Assembly (NCBI GenBank): GCA_965262565.1
Contig: CBDHFQ010000026.1
Location: 124,001 to 188,000, forward strand
Direction of reading: 5' to 3'
Origin: CBDHFQ01 sp965262565
GTDB lineage: Bacteria > Bacteroidota > Bacteroidia > J057
Length of the DNA stretch: 64,000 nt
The position numbers and the translations under genes were made by a program. How positions within the stretch are numbered: the first letter of the stretch is position 1; every line of letters begins with the position of its first letter. The notes under the pieces were generated by a model, which saw only the letters and a program-made list of their open reading frames with translations, was not told where the DNA came from and did not search any database. Of this stretch, positions 44,048 to 54,900 are shown in pieces.

Positions 44048-46376
44048 TTGTTTGGGTTACTTGCTTTTATAGTTTGTGCTTTGTTCCAATGGAGCTTGGC
44101 TCAGGGTATTACTTCTCCTCCAGTCCAACGCTTTTTTATTCATTTAACACCCGCATTTTCTCCTATTTTTTCGGCTACATTTTTGGAAGGTCAGTCAGCA
44201 TTGACCTATTGGCACAATGAAGAACCCATAGAACAATTATTTCAACGGCATAATGTCCTACATCTTCGTAAAGCGTTTGTAACGGCCCACCCGTTACTAG
44301 ATCATGTGTATGAGATGACAATGTCTACAGATCATAACCTCCAAGATATTACCGCAGATTTTTCCGCTTTGCCAGAAGTAGTATTCATAGAACCTACGCC
44401 TACTTTTTCAACCTCTTTTATTCCGGATGATTACGAGATTTTTTCGTTGGATTACCTGGATGTAATAGGTGCTCCGGCTGCCTGGGATATTAGTCAGGGA
44501 AGTGCTGATATTACAATTGCGATCATTGATGAAGGGATTATGACAGACCATGAGGATCTGTGGGAAAATATTTGGATCAATGAGGCAGAAATCCCCGATA
44601 ATGGATTAGATGATGATAATAATGGCTTTGTGGATGATGTGAGTGGATATGATGTCGCTTCAGAAGATCCTAACCCTAATCCCGATAGTCCAGATATTGC
44701 TCATGGAACCTTAGTTGCCGGGTGTGCTGCTGCCACCACTAATAATGGAATAGGTCTTTCCAGTATAGGGTTTCATTCCCGTTTAATTCCCGTGAAAGCA
44801 TCTAGCAGTGTAGGGGAAATTACGCATGCGTTAAGAGGATTAGACTATGCCATCGCTGCAGGAGCTGATATCGTCAATTTTTCATTCGGTAGTACTCAAT
44901 TCAGCCAAACTTTCGCTAATCTTATTCAAGTGGCTCATGAGCATGGGATCATTATGGTAGCTGCAGCAGGAAATGATGGAGCAGATATGATTCAGTTCCC
45001 TGCTCAATATGATTTTGTTATTAATGTAGGCTTTACTACCCTAAATGATAAAAAGGCTTCAGCTTCCAATTTTGGTCCCAGCATAGATCTTATGGCTCCG
45101 GGAACTAGTTTATGGGTATTGGATCCAAATGAAGGCGAAGGGACCTATAATATTACCAGTGGCTCTTCATTAGCGAGTCCTATTGTAGCAGGATTAATCG
45201 GGTTAATGAAGTCTATTCATCCATGTCTGGATGACGAAGACGCTATCACTATTCTTCAGCAAACTGCTGTCGATATTGATTCATTGAATCCGGGCTTTGA
45301 AGGATTGATTGGAAAAGGGCGGATTAATGCTGCTTCGGCTGTAGCCGCTTCTAGGTTAGTGGAACCTATAGCTGGTTTTTTGCACTCTTCTTTACAAAGT
45401 TGTGGAGGGAAGGTCGAATTTGCGCCGGATTCTTTAGCAGCTATTCATGGATGTGATTATGAATGGCGTGTATTAAATGCTTCAGGAGAACTCATCTTTT
45501 CATTCACAGGTATCGACTCCCATTTTTTATTTTCCTGAATCTGGTCGCTATATGATAGATTTTTCAATTTCTAATCCCCTGGGGCAGGATCAGCTTATGC
45601 AGGAAATAGAGATTGATATATTAGATACCACTTCCCTTGAATTAACAGATGTCGCCTTGTGTCTTGGGGATAGTATACAGCTCTCTCCTACCATTACTGG
45701 AGATACGACGATGGTTAGTTGGTACCCAGAAACAGCTATCAGTCGAACGGATATTCTACGTCCTATCATTAGTCCAGAGCAATCTACCGATTTCATTCTT
45801 GAGGTAACTACTATAGATGGATGTACCACAAAAGATACCTTAAATGCAACTGTATTTCCCAGACCTACGACTTTCGCCATTGGTACAGATAATATAAGTC
45901 CGGGAGATACTATTCAGCTATTTGCTATAGGGGCAGAGTCTTATCTTTGGACGCCGGATTCCAGTTTAAGTGATGCTCAAATTCCCAATCCTCTGGCATT
46001 CCCTTTAGAAACAACCTTGTACTTTGTGGAGGGTAGAAATGGTCAAGAGTGTAGTTCAATTGATAGTGTATTGATAGAGGTCGACCTGGCCACTTCTATC
46101 AGTTCTTCTTTGGGTGCGTCTTTGTTTGATGTCAAACTCTCTCCCAATCCTACCAGAGATGAAGTTCAATTTTCAGCTGAATTAGCGATGGGGGGAGTTC
46201 TTGTTATTGAACTAGTAAATGCTTTAGGAAAGAGGCACACTATTTTTTCTCGTCGAATCTCGAGAGGTTCTTTCAGATATAGATACGACCTATCGAGTAC
46301 TTTCTTACCAGGGGTGTATTGGGTAAATTGGAAAATGAATCGTTTTAATATGGCCCAAATGTTGATTTTGTATTAA
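44048..46376 (+). CDS. S8 subtilisin-like serine protease with T9SS sorting domain, split by a one-base frameshift
   Basis: Numbered from TTG 44048, the catalytic triad is Asp161 (AIIDEGI), His219 (AHGTLVAG) and Ser374 (GSSLASP). A signal peptide ends SLAQG. The first frame stops at 45538 after FTGIDSHFLFS. The second frame (from about 45520) continues as IFYFPESGRYMIDFSISNP, so one C of the CCC near 45519-45521 seems extra. Two Ig-like regions follow, then a T9SS type A tail (VKLSPNPTRDEVQFS to MLILY). The true start may be CTG 44024, giving LKRLALYKLFGLLAF. Secreted protease; substrate unknown. Confidence 0.87.
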
Positions 46377-46416
46377 TTCGCACCTCACAGTTGGTGGATT
46401 TTCTAAAATAATTGTC

Positions 46417-48468
46417 ATGTTCAAAATTTACACACGCTTATTTTTATTAATTGTTTTCATCTGGAGCTTTCAGCTATCTGCTTTTGCTCAGGAGTTGATT
46501 AACTGTTCTACTCCAGAGGTTCATGAAGCGATGAGGAAAGAATATCCGGGACTTTCTAATCCTTATGAATTTAATAAATGGATTGAATCTTTACAGGCTC
46601 GTCAATCCCCTTCTGCCACGCGAGCGGTAGAGACACTTCCTGTAGTAGTTCATTTAATACATAATGGTGAGAGAATCGGAACAGGGGCTAATTTGTCTGA
46701 GGAAAGAGTTATCTCTCAGATTGATGTGCTGAATGAAGATTTTCGTAGAGCATCTGGAACGCCGGGTTTTAATACTGATCCTGCTGGAGCGGATTCGGAA
46801 ATTGAATTTTGTTTAGCGTATGTAGGTCCTGATGGAATCCCTTTAGATGAGGCGGGGATTGATCGGGTAGATAGAGATGAGGCTGGATTTACAGCTCCTC
46901 CTTATGCAGCCTCTTACATAAATAATGTTATTAAGCCTCAAACGATATGGAATCCCAGAGAATATATAAATATTTGGGTAGTGGATGGAATATTAGATGA
47001 AAATGGCAATCCTGGCATTGGAGGATTTGCTACGCTGCCTACCCGAGTAGAAGATTTGGAGGGGTTACCTTCCTTGGTATTTACACAAACGGATGGAGTT
47101 GTTGTTCTAAGAAGCCAATTTGGGCGTCAGGGCGGGTCTGATGGTAGAACTACCACTCATGAAATAGGTCACTATCTTGGTCTGTTACATTTGGGAGGTC
47201 CTGGTAATCTGGACGATGGGAATACTTGTGAAGAAGATGATTTTTGTGAGGATACTCCTTTTAAGGATCAAATGAATAACGGATGTAATTTTGGCGCTTC
47301 TTCTTGCGGCTCAGTGGATCAACTAGCAAATTACATGATTGCGCAGGTAGGGCCATGTAGAAACTTATTCACTAACTGTCAGGTGTCCAGAATGAGAACA
47401 GTGATTGAAAATGCCCCTCAAAGAGTAGAACTTCTTTCTTCCACTGTTTGTAATCGACCTACAGAACCTCCTATTGCGGATTTTGAATTGGAAAGTGATT
47501 TTTCGTGTACAGGTGAATTCAGAATATTAGATCGGTCAGAGAACCTACCTTCCAATTGGTTTTGGATATTCAGCAATGGAGCGGTAGATTCAGTCAAAAA
47601 TCCCGTCTTCCAAGTAGATAGTCCGACAACTATTACAGTAACTTTAATTGCAAATAGTCCTATCGGACCCAGCCAGCCTGTTACTAAGACATTCGATCTT
47701 AGTTTGGGAGAGCCTGGCTTTGTAGATGCTGGAGAAGACATTGAAGCATGTGTAGGCGATCAAGTTCAGATTGATGGTACTATTTCTGGTAGTGGTACCA
47801 TTTCATGGACGCCTACTACGGGCCTAAGCGATCCGTCTATCATTAATCCAACACTTACCGCTCAAAATACGACAACCTACTTTCTTAGTATTACTGGTAA
47901 TGACGGATGCCGGGTAGATGATACGATTAATGTTAGCGTTGTACCAAGACCTACAACTATCGCCATTGCAAATGAGTCGGTGATTGATTCAGGAGAAACT
48001 GTTCAACTTAATGCCATTGGAGCCTCTAATTACGAATGGAGTCCATCGGAAACTTTATCAGATCCTAATATTGCTAATCCTGTGGCTTCTCCTGCTCAGA
48101 CTACCACCTATGTGGTAAGAGGTTTTAATAATGAAGGATGTGAAAAACTGGATAGTGTTACCATTACTGTTAATGTAGTTACGTCTTTGAAAGATCCTTT
48201 TAACACTATAGCTGACATAGCTCTCCCATATCCTAATCCAAGTGAAGGAAAGGTACAATTATCAGGGAAATTTATTCAATCAGGAGCATTAACTATTAGC
48301 TTATTTAGTTTAAGCGGGAAAAAGATGGAGACGATTTATCATCAATCTCGTCCCAAAGGATCATTTTCGTATGAGTGGGAGTATGGTCAGCAATTACCTG
48401 CGGGAGTTTATTTCCTAAATTGGGAGATGAACGGACTAAGACACATACAGAAAATACATATTAAATAA
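46417..48468 (+). CDS. M43 family (pappalysin/cytophagalysin-like) metalloprotease with T9SS sorting domain
   Basis: A 683-residue secreted protein with a signal peptide (~1-25, ending AFAQ). The catalytic domain (~70-340) holds the extended zinc motif HEIGHYLGLLH (His248, His252, His258) and a Met-turn at ANYMIAQ. Cysteine-bearing segments typical of M43B lie between them. A PKD-like domain (~350-440) and two Ig-like repeats follow, then a T9SS type A C-terminal signal (LPYPNPSEGKVQLSGKF to HIQKIHIK) that sends it to the surface or medium. The C-terminal 230 residues are clearly paralogous to those of the neighbouring subtilase. Confidence 0.9.
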   Translation: MFKIYTRLFLLIVFIWSFQLSAFAQELINCSTPEVHEAMRKEYPGLSNPYEFNKWIESLQARQSPSATRAVETLPVVVHLIHNGERIGTGANLSEERVISQIDVLNEDFRRASGTPGFNTDPAGADSEIEFCLAYVGPDGIPLDEAGIDRVDRDEAGFTAPPYAASYINNVIKPQTIWNPREYINIWVVDGILDENGNPGIGGFATLPTRVEDLEGLPSLVFTQTDGVVVLRSQFGRQGGSDGRTTTHEIGHYLGLLHLGGPGNLDDGNTCEEDDFCEDTPFKDQMNNGCNFGASSCGSVDQLANYMIAQVGPCRNLFTNCQVSRMRTVIENAPQRVELLSSTVCNRPTEPPIADFELESDFSCTGEFRILDRSENLPSNWFWIFSNGAVDSVKNPVFQVDSPTTITVTLIANSPIGPSQPVTKTFDLSLGEPGFVDAGEDIEACVGDQVQIDGTISGSGTISWTPTTGLSDPSIINPTLTAQNTTTYFLSITGNDGCRVDDTINVSVVPRPTTIAIANESVIDSGETVQLNAIGASNYEWSPSETLSDPNIANPVASPAQTTTYVVRGFNNEGCEKLDSVTITVNVVTSLKDPFNTIADIALPYPNPSEGKVQLSGKFIQSGALTISLFSLSGKKMETIYHQSRPKGSFSYEWEYGQQLPAGVYFLNWEMNGLRHIQKIHIK

Positions 48469-48540
48469 GTTTAATACCACAAAGAGGCATGTAAACATAT
48501 CCCGGCTACTTTCAAAGGTAAAAGGGATGTTTCTTATAAA

Positions 48541-50049
48541 TTAATTCAATTCAGCTAACGCTACTTTACACCTGTTTTCTAATCCTGCCTGATAAAAATA
48601 CTCATCATAGGAAAGTGCCTTTTGATATCTACTTCTGGCTAATGCAATATCTCCTTCATCCTTTGCTAGTTCTGCTAAAAAGAAATAGGAGTACACTTGG
48701 AGCCATAATTCGGAATTAGCTGGTTGAGATATACATTTTTGATAATTCGAAGAAGCTAGTAAATGATTGCCAATAGAATGGTGGATCCGAGCGTAGCGAT
48801 AGTATAGCTCTGTCAATTCAGCTATATTTAATTCCGTTGAGTCTTTTACCAACTCATCTAATACGCTTAACGCCCTATCATGATATCCGCCATCAAAGAG
48901 ATTTCTAGCTCTGAAAAGAACCTTGATTCTGCCGGAAGGAGCCTGATTGAAAAAAGCATTTGCTAAGTGTGCCGCATATTCATCTTCTTCCAGCCCTGAG
49001 TTTTGTTGACTTTTGATTAATAGAAAAAATCTCCTGCCTTGTGGATATTGATCCATTAAGGTAAGTGCCATACCTAGGCGAAAAGCAGCATCTGTGTGGA
49101 ATAGATTTCCAGTATGATTTTTGAGATATTTTGCCAGAAAAATCTGCGCTTTTGTATACTTTTCTTTATGATAATAAGCTTTACCTAATAAATAATCCCA
49201 ATAGGGTATAAAAAATATTTCCTGATTATTTGCATATATTTCTCTCTTAGATAAAATCTCGATAGCACTTTCATTCTGTTTTATCACGTCAAAAGAAGAA
49301 GCCAAAAAGAGGTCTAATAAGATTTGATCTTCTCCCAATTCTCTTTTCTTTTCTTTCAGGTGCTGAATCGTTTTGTAAGGTCTGGAAAGAATATTCTTTT
49401 CTACATAGCTGGCTATAATTAAGGCTTCCATAGGAAGTAAACTACTTTGCTCGGCAGCTTTATTTAATTGGGCCAATCCTTTTTCAATATCTCCTTTATA
49501 TCCTAAAGCATGGGTAAGCCATTTAAATTTCTTAGGAACTGATCCAAAAGCAACATTCATTAGCCCTTCAATTTTCAACTGCTCTGGTAGATCCTGAAAA
49601 AGTTGTTGGCTTCTGCGTATATGCTTCCTGGCTGCCTGGCCATGCCTTAAGGCAGACCAGTAATTAGATTCTAAGAATTCCAGCGCTGATCGTTTGGTAT
49701 GGAGTTCTGCCAGAAGAATATCTTTCAGTGAATCTGTTTGGGGTAACCGCTCCAGCAATGTGATAGTTCCTTCCCATTCTTGTTGGATAGCAGTCAGAAA
49801 CTGATCATCCTGTAACGCTAAATATTTGTACGTTATAATGTGAAGTTCATAAAATTTTTGATACGCTTCTGAAGGTAATTTTTCCGAATAAAGTGTAGCT
49901 TTTTCAAGCTTATAGGAACCCAGTGCATGTTCAACTAATGATCTTATTCCGTTATCTTCCTTTCCCTGAACTGGAACAGAGATATAGAGTACTAATAATA
50001 TCTTTATTAGTACTTTGGGAATCGAATGTAATCTTTTAGAATAGTTCAC
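48541..50049 (-). CDS. Exported TPR-like protein, unknown function
   Basis: A 502-residue protein with a signal peptide (~10-29, ending VPVQGK) and helical repeats throughout, e.g. YLLGKAYYHKEKYTKAQIFL, ALSVLDELVKDSTELN and LARSRYQKALSYDEYFYQAG, which read as TPR/Sel1-like units. No enzyme motif is seen. Possibly a periplasmic scaffold. It converges with the M43 gene and lies downstream of the zinc-ribbon gene behind a strong terminator, so it needs its own promoter. Confidence 0.75.
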   Translation of the reverse strand: MNYSKRLHSIPKVLIKILLVLYISVPVQGKEDNGIRSLVEHALGSYKLEKATLYSEKLPSEAYQKFYELHIITYKYLALQDDQFLTAIQQEWEGTITLLERLPQTDSLKDILLAELHTKRSALEFLESNYWSALRHGQAARKHIRRSQQLFQDLPEQLKIEGLMNVAFGSVPKKFKWLTHALGYKGDIEKGLAQLNKAAEQSSLLPMEALIIASYVEKNILSRPYKTIQHLKEKKRELGEDQILLDLFLASSFDVIKQNESAIEILSKREIYANNQEIFFIPYWDYLLGKAYYHKEKYTKAQIFLAKYLKNHTGNLFHTDAAFRLGMALTLMDQYPQGRRFFLLIKSQQNSGLEEDEYAAHLANAFFNQAPSGRIKVLFRARNLFDGGYHDRALSVLDELVKDSTELNIAELTELYYRYARIHHSIGNHLLASSNYQKCISQPANSELWLQVYSYFFLAELAKDEGDIALARSRYQKALSYDEYFYQAGLENRCKVALAELN

Positions 50050-50133
50050 AGTCTAATCATTAAATAGACGATGTAGTAAACTATAAACGAACCGGGAGTT
50101 AAAATGGAAGGAACCCGACATTCTTATGTAAAT

Positions 50134-50164
50134 AAAAAAAGGGAAAATCCTTTCGAATTTCCCT
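50134..50164 (-). terminator. Intrinsic terminator after the zinc-ribbon gene
   Basis: On the minus strand AGGGAAA (50164-50158) pairs with TTTCCCT (50146-50140) and runs into a seven-base T tract (50140-50134). It lies about 90 bases after the zinc-ribbon gene and before the TPR gene. Confidence 0.7.
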
Positions 50165-50255
50165 CTTATTTTACCTTAATTCATACATACATACAGTATA
50201 GATACATAAACTTTTTGCAGTCAATGACTTTACGACCATTACTAATTTATGACAA

Positions 50256-51029
50256 TTAGCCCTTTGCCATAGCCTTTTCATCCATCAATTGCTCGTTTAC
50301 TTCATCGAAGATGGATTCATTTACCAGTATTCTACCACAATTCTCACAGTGAATCAATCTTCTCTTTTGTTTTAATTCAATATGAACCTGAGGTGGAATA
50401 ATAGAAAAGCATCCTCCACAAGCGTCGCGATCAGTGGTTACTACGGCTAAGCCGTTGCGCATATTATTGCGAATTTTTCTGTATCCATTCAAAATTCTTT
50501 CCTCCACTTTCTCAGAAGCATTCTCTATCCCATCTCTTAATCTAACTTCTTCTTCCTCAGTTTCTTTTTTAATTACTTCTAATTCCTTCTTCTTTACTTC
50601 TAATTCATGACGTTTATCATCTACTGCTTTTTGTGTGGAATCTAGCAATTCATTTTTTTGTTCTATTTGATCTTTGTACTGACGAATCTTTTTCTCGGAA
50701 GTTAATATCTCTAAATTTGCATATTCAATTTCCTTTCGTAGTGCCTCATACTCTCTGTTATTTTTCACATTCATCTGCTGATCTTCGTACTTCTTAATTT
50801 GGTTACCAAAATCAGTGATGCGATTTTTTCTGGCATTAATATCGTCTTCCAGGCGTTTAATGTCATCTTCTATTCTGTTCTTTCGTGTAATCAAGCCTTC
50901 CAGGTCGTCTTCGAGATCGCTAACTTCTTCGGGAAGACTTCCTCGCAAGCGATGGATTTCATCCAATTTAATATCCAGGACCTGGAGTAGGGTAATCGCT
51001 TTTAATCTTTCCTCTACGGGATTATCCAT
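50256..51029 (-). CDS. C4-type zinc ribbon coiled-coil protein (DUF164/zf-RING_7)
   Basis: A 257-residue protein: a long charged coiled coil (~10-190) followed by a zinc ribbon with C204, C207, C228 and C231 (CGGC and CENC). Relatives in many bacteria are described as putative nucleic-acid-binding or translation-linked zinc ribbons. The gene is regularly paired with the Nif3-like gene directly upstream, as here with a 37-base gap. Cytoplasmic. Specific function unproven. Confidence 0.85.
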   Translation of the reverse strand: MDNPVEERLKAITLLQVLDIKLDEIHRLRGSLPEEVSDLEDDLEGLITRKNRIEDDIKRLEDDINARKNRITDFGNQIKKYEDQQMNVKNNREYEALRKEIEYANLEILTSEKKIRQYKDQIEQKNELLDSTQKAVDDKRHELEVKKKELEVIKKETEEEEVRLRDGIENASEKVEERILNGYRKIRNNMRNGLAVVTTDRDACGGCFSIIPPQVHIELKQKRRLIHCENCGRILVNESIFDEVNEQLMDEKAMAKG

Positions 51030-51066
51030 AATTGCATTGAATTAAAATAATGATTATAACTAACTA

Positions 51067-51849
51067 TCAAGCATATCGAACGGGATTAGTACACACTTTA
51101 GATAATTGAATTGATAAAGTAGGAAAGTGATGTACCAAGAAATCCGAAATCAATAATGATGTATATTGTTCAGATTCATAATGTCCGATATCCATTAATA
51201 ACATTCTTCCTTCGTTATCGAAAAATTTATGATACGTAATATCAGAGGTAACAAAAGCATCGGCACCTTCGTTCAAAGCTGTTGATATAAGGAAGCTACC
51301 TGAACCTCCACACACAGCTACTTTTGAAATTGTATGTATAGAAGCATCTGCATATCGAATCCCTTCAGCTTTAAACATTGACTTAATATGCTGGATGAAT
51401 TCTTCTTTATGAGCAGGCTGTTCTAGTTCTCCTATCATACCTGATCCAATAATTCCCTCGGTATCCTTTGATAACAAAATACGATAATTTTGTAATCCTA
51501 TTTTTTCGGCAATAAGTGAGTTCACACCTGTATATATGCTATCCAGATTTGTATGAATAGCATATAGAGCAATATTTTGCCTAATCGCTTTAAGCAAAAT
51601 CCGACTGACATAATCATCACCTAAGAGAGTTTTTCTTGGAGTAAACCATATGGGATGATGGGCAATAATTAAATCGGCTTCTAATTTAGACGCTTCATCT
51701 ACCACCTCCTCAGTAATATCTAGATTTATTAGTATCCGAGAGACTGAATCATTTTTACTCCCTACAAGCAAACCAGGATTATCATATGATTCAGCAAGTG
51801 AAAGTGGAGCCCATTCCTCTAATTTGTGTGTGATCTCTTTTATTATCAT
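51067..51849 (-). CDS. Nif3-like dinuclear metal centre protein
   Basis: A 260-residue protein from the ATG at 51849; the frame is open to 51891 but MIIKEITHKLEEWAPLSLAE is the family start. Metal-binding segments are LIIAHHPIWF, YAIHTNLDS and the C-terminal GHYESEQYT. It is of the shorter Nif3/YbgI type without an inserted PII-like domain of full size. Some members act as GTP cyclohydrolase-like or DNA-linked enzymes, but the role is not settled. It lies between infB and the zinc-ribbon gene on the same strand and may be part of that transcription unit. Confidence 0.9.
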   Translation of the reverse strand: MIIKEITHKLEEWAPLSLAESYDNPGLLVGSKNDSVSRILINLDITEEVVDEASKLEADLIIAHHPIWFTPRKTLLGDDYVSRILLKAIRQNIALYAIHTNLDSIYTGVNSLIAEKIGLQNYRILLSKDTEGIIGSGMIGELEQPAHKEEFIQHIKSMFKAEGIRYADASIHTISKVAVCGGSGSFLISTALNEGADAFVTSDITYHKFFDNEGRMLLMDIGHYESEQYTSLLISDFLVHHFPTLSIQLSKVCTNPVRYA

Positions 51850-51902
51850 AAGACAGCATCCGTAAAGCCCCTGTAGATTGCCTTTTAACAATCAGGAAAT
51901 TC

Positions 51903-54900
51903 TTACAGTCTGCGTTTTATTTCATTCACTTGGTAAGATTCCAGGATATCACCTAATTTTATATCCTGATAATTTTCTACCATAATTCCACATTCATAAC
52001 CGTAGTTAACTTCTTTGACATCTTCCTTGAATCGTTTCAAAGATGCAATAGTGCTATCATAAATTACTACTCCTTCCCGTATAACTCTGACAGGATTTGA
52101 ACGATATATCTTTCCTGAAGTAACATAACAACCAGCGACCGTCCCAACTCTACTAATTTTAAAGACATCTCTTACTTCTGCCGTTCCATGTATTTCCTCT
52201 TTCAACTCAGGAGATAACAGACCTTCAAGTGCATCCTTGACATCATTAATAGCATCATAAATAACGCTATAAGTTCGAATATCTATTTCTTCTCGTTCCG
52301 CCAAATTCTTAGCCTGTGCATTTGGGCGAACGTTAAAAGCAATAATAACAGCATCCGAAGCGGAGGACAAGAGAACGTCACCTTCCGTAATAGCCCCAAC
52401 CCCTTTTAAGAGAATGTTTACCTGAACTTCATCTGTAGAAAGTTTTAAAAGTGAACCAGCTAGTGCTTCAACTGAACCATCTACATCCCCTTTAATAATG
52501 ACATTCAGTTCTTCAAAGTTTCCAATAGCTCTTCTTCTACCAATTTCTTCAAGAGTAAGTCGCTTGGTTTGTCTAAGCTGCTGCTCTCTGAACAGTTCTT
52601 GTCTACGCTGAGATATATCTTTGGCCTTACTCTCATCTTCAAATATCTTGAATTTATCTCCGGCCTGAGGCTGCCCTCCTAATCCAAGCACCTGTACAGG
52701 TACAGAAGGCTCTGCTTCTTTCACTCTTTCTCCATTTTGATTGATCAGTGCACGTACCTTACCATAATGAACTCCAGCTACCATAGCATCTCCTACTACC
52801 AATGTCCCATTTTGCACTAGTACAGTCGCAACATTTCCTCGGCCTTTATCGAGTCGCGACTCTATAATTGTACCTGAAGCGGCTTTTTGAGTATTTGCCT
52901 TCAATTCCAATAAATCCGCTTCAAGTATTACTTTTTCTAGTAAATCATCTACCCCTACACCTTTTAAGGCTGAGATTTCCTGGCACTGATAATTTCCTCC
53001 CCAGTCTTCTACTAGGAAATTCATTTCTGCTAATTGACCCTTAATTTTCTCAGGATCTGCTCCATCCTTATCAATTTTATTAATTGCAAATACAATGGGA
53101 ACACTAGCAGCTTGAGCGTGATTAATTGCCTCCACTGTCTGCGGCATAACAGCATCATCAGCTGCAATCACAATAATGACTACATCTGTAGCTTTAGCAC
53201 CACGCGCTCTCATCGCGGTAAATGCTTCATGACCAGGAGTATCGAGAAAGGTAACTTTCCTTTCGCTCTCTAATTTAACAACATAAGCACCTATATGCTG
53301 GGTAATACCACCTGCTTCAGAAGCAGTAACATTGGTTTTTCTCAAATGATCCAGTAAAGTAGTCTTACCGTGATCGACGTGCCCCATTACAGTAATTATC
53401 GGACTTCGTGTTTCAGTATTATCCTCCGAATCTTCTTCATCGTCAAAGTCGAACTCTCTCTCTGTTACATCTATGAAATTAACTTTGTATCCATATTCCT
53501 CAGCAATAATCGATAACAATTCCGCATCCAGCCGCTGATTTATGGAGACCATTATTCCTAGCTCAAAGGATTTTTTAATAATCTCATTTACAGGAACACT
53601 AAGCATATCTGCAAATTCATTTGCAGTAATGAATTCCGTAACATCCAGATTTTTTGCTGCTTCCTCCTGAGCAAGCGCTTCTTTTTCTCGCTTTGCTGCT
53701 ACTTCATCCCTTTTCGCTCGTCTCAACTGCTGCCTTCTTCTGGAAGGAGATTTCCCCATCTGAGAAAAGGTGCTTCGGATTGACTCTTCAACCTCCTTCT
53801 GGCTAGGTTTTTCTTTCTTGGTTCGCCTATTATTAGTAGATCTTCCTCCCTGATTATTTGAAGTACTACCGGATCTTCCAGAAGACTTAGCGGCTTCATT
53901 ATTTCCAGTAGGCGCAGTAGTCTCAGTGGTGGATTTTCTTTTCCTCTTTCGTCTTCTTCTACGCTTTTTCTTGTTTGCGTCTGAAGCATCATCATCTCCT
54001 GCTTTTGCGGACCCCGAAGCATTATTACCTTTTGCTTCAGTAGTATTTTTAGTAGTTGCTTTTGATGAAGCTGCTTTTGATGATGCTACTTTTGATGTTG
54101 GTTTTTCTTCTTCAGATTTGGATTTAACAGAATCAGAGGTTTTCTGTCTAGAAGATGTTTTATTATTAGATTCTTTATCTTTCCCTTTATCCTTTCGCTT
54201 CCTGGATCTTTTATTTCCTGGAAGCTCAATTTTACCTAATACTTTTAATCCTTTTAGATTTGGAGTCCTATCCCCTGCACGCATGATCACCTCATTTTGT
54301 TCCTCTTCTGAAGAACTCGATATTGATTCGTCTACTCCCTGCTTATTTATGATGGGTTCAGGTTTTCTCCTGTTTCTATCATTTTCAGGCCTGGATCTCC
54401 TATCACTACTATCTCGTTTATTTATCTCTCTTTGCGGTGATTCAGCATTTCTTCGATCTCTATTTCCTCTATGACCACCTGAATCCATTGACCTGGATCT
54501 AGATGGCCCACTTTGCCTATTTGAAGAAGAATCCCGACGAGAATACCTATTTTGTGGGCTTTCATCTTTCTTAGGCGAATCCGATTTTCTTTTCGGCGAT
54601 TCATTAGTTTTTTGCGAAGGAGAAGAGTTTGAATCGTTTTCCTCCTTTAAAGGAGAGTCAAGCGTTTCAGGAGGTGTCTTTACCTCCGAGGTAGGCTTGA
54701 TAGGTTCGGGTATTTTCGTTTCGGAATAATTTATGGCTTTCTTTTCTTTAGTATTCTCTGTAGATGCATCAGAATCAGAAGTACCTACTGGTTCGTTAAA
54801 TTGTTTTTCAGAAGATTCTACCTCTGAATCAGACGGAGAAACTTCGGTAGTTGAAGCTGATTCTGTTTTGTTTTCTGGTACATTAACATTAGTAGAAACT

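Noticed and set aside
48481..48533. Terminator between the M43 and TPR genes
   Set aside because: The arms ACATATCCC and GGGATGTT pair only with a bulge and lack a T tract.
53926..54474. 182-codon ORF antisense to infB
   Set aside because: It mirrors the low-complexity Ser/Lys/Glu region of IF-2; composition is a shadow of that repeat-rich coding sequence.
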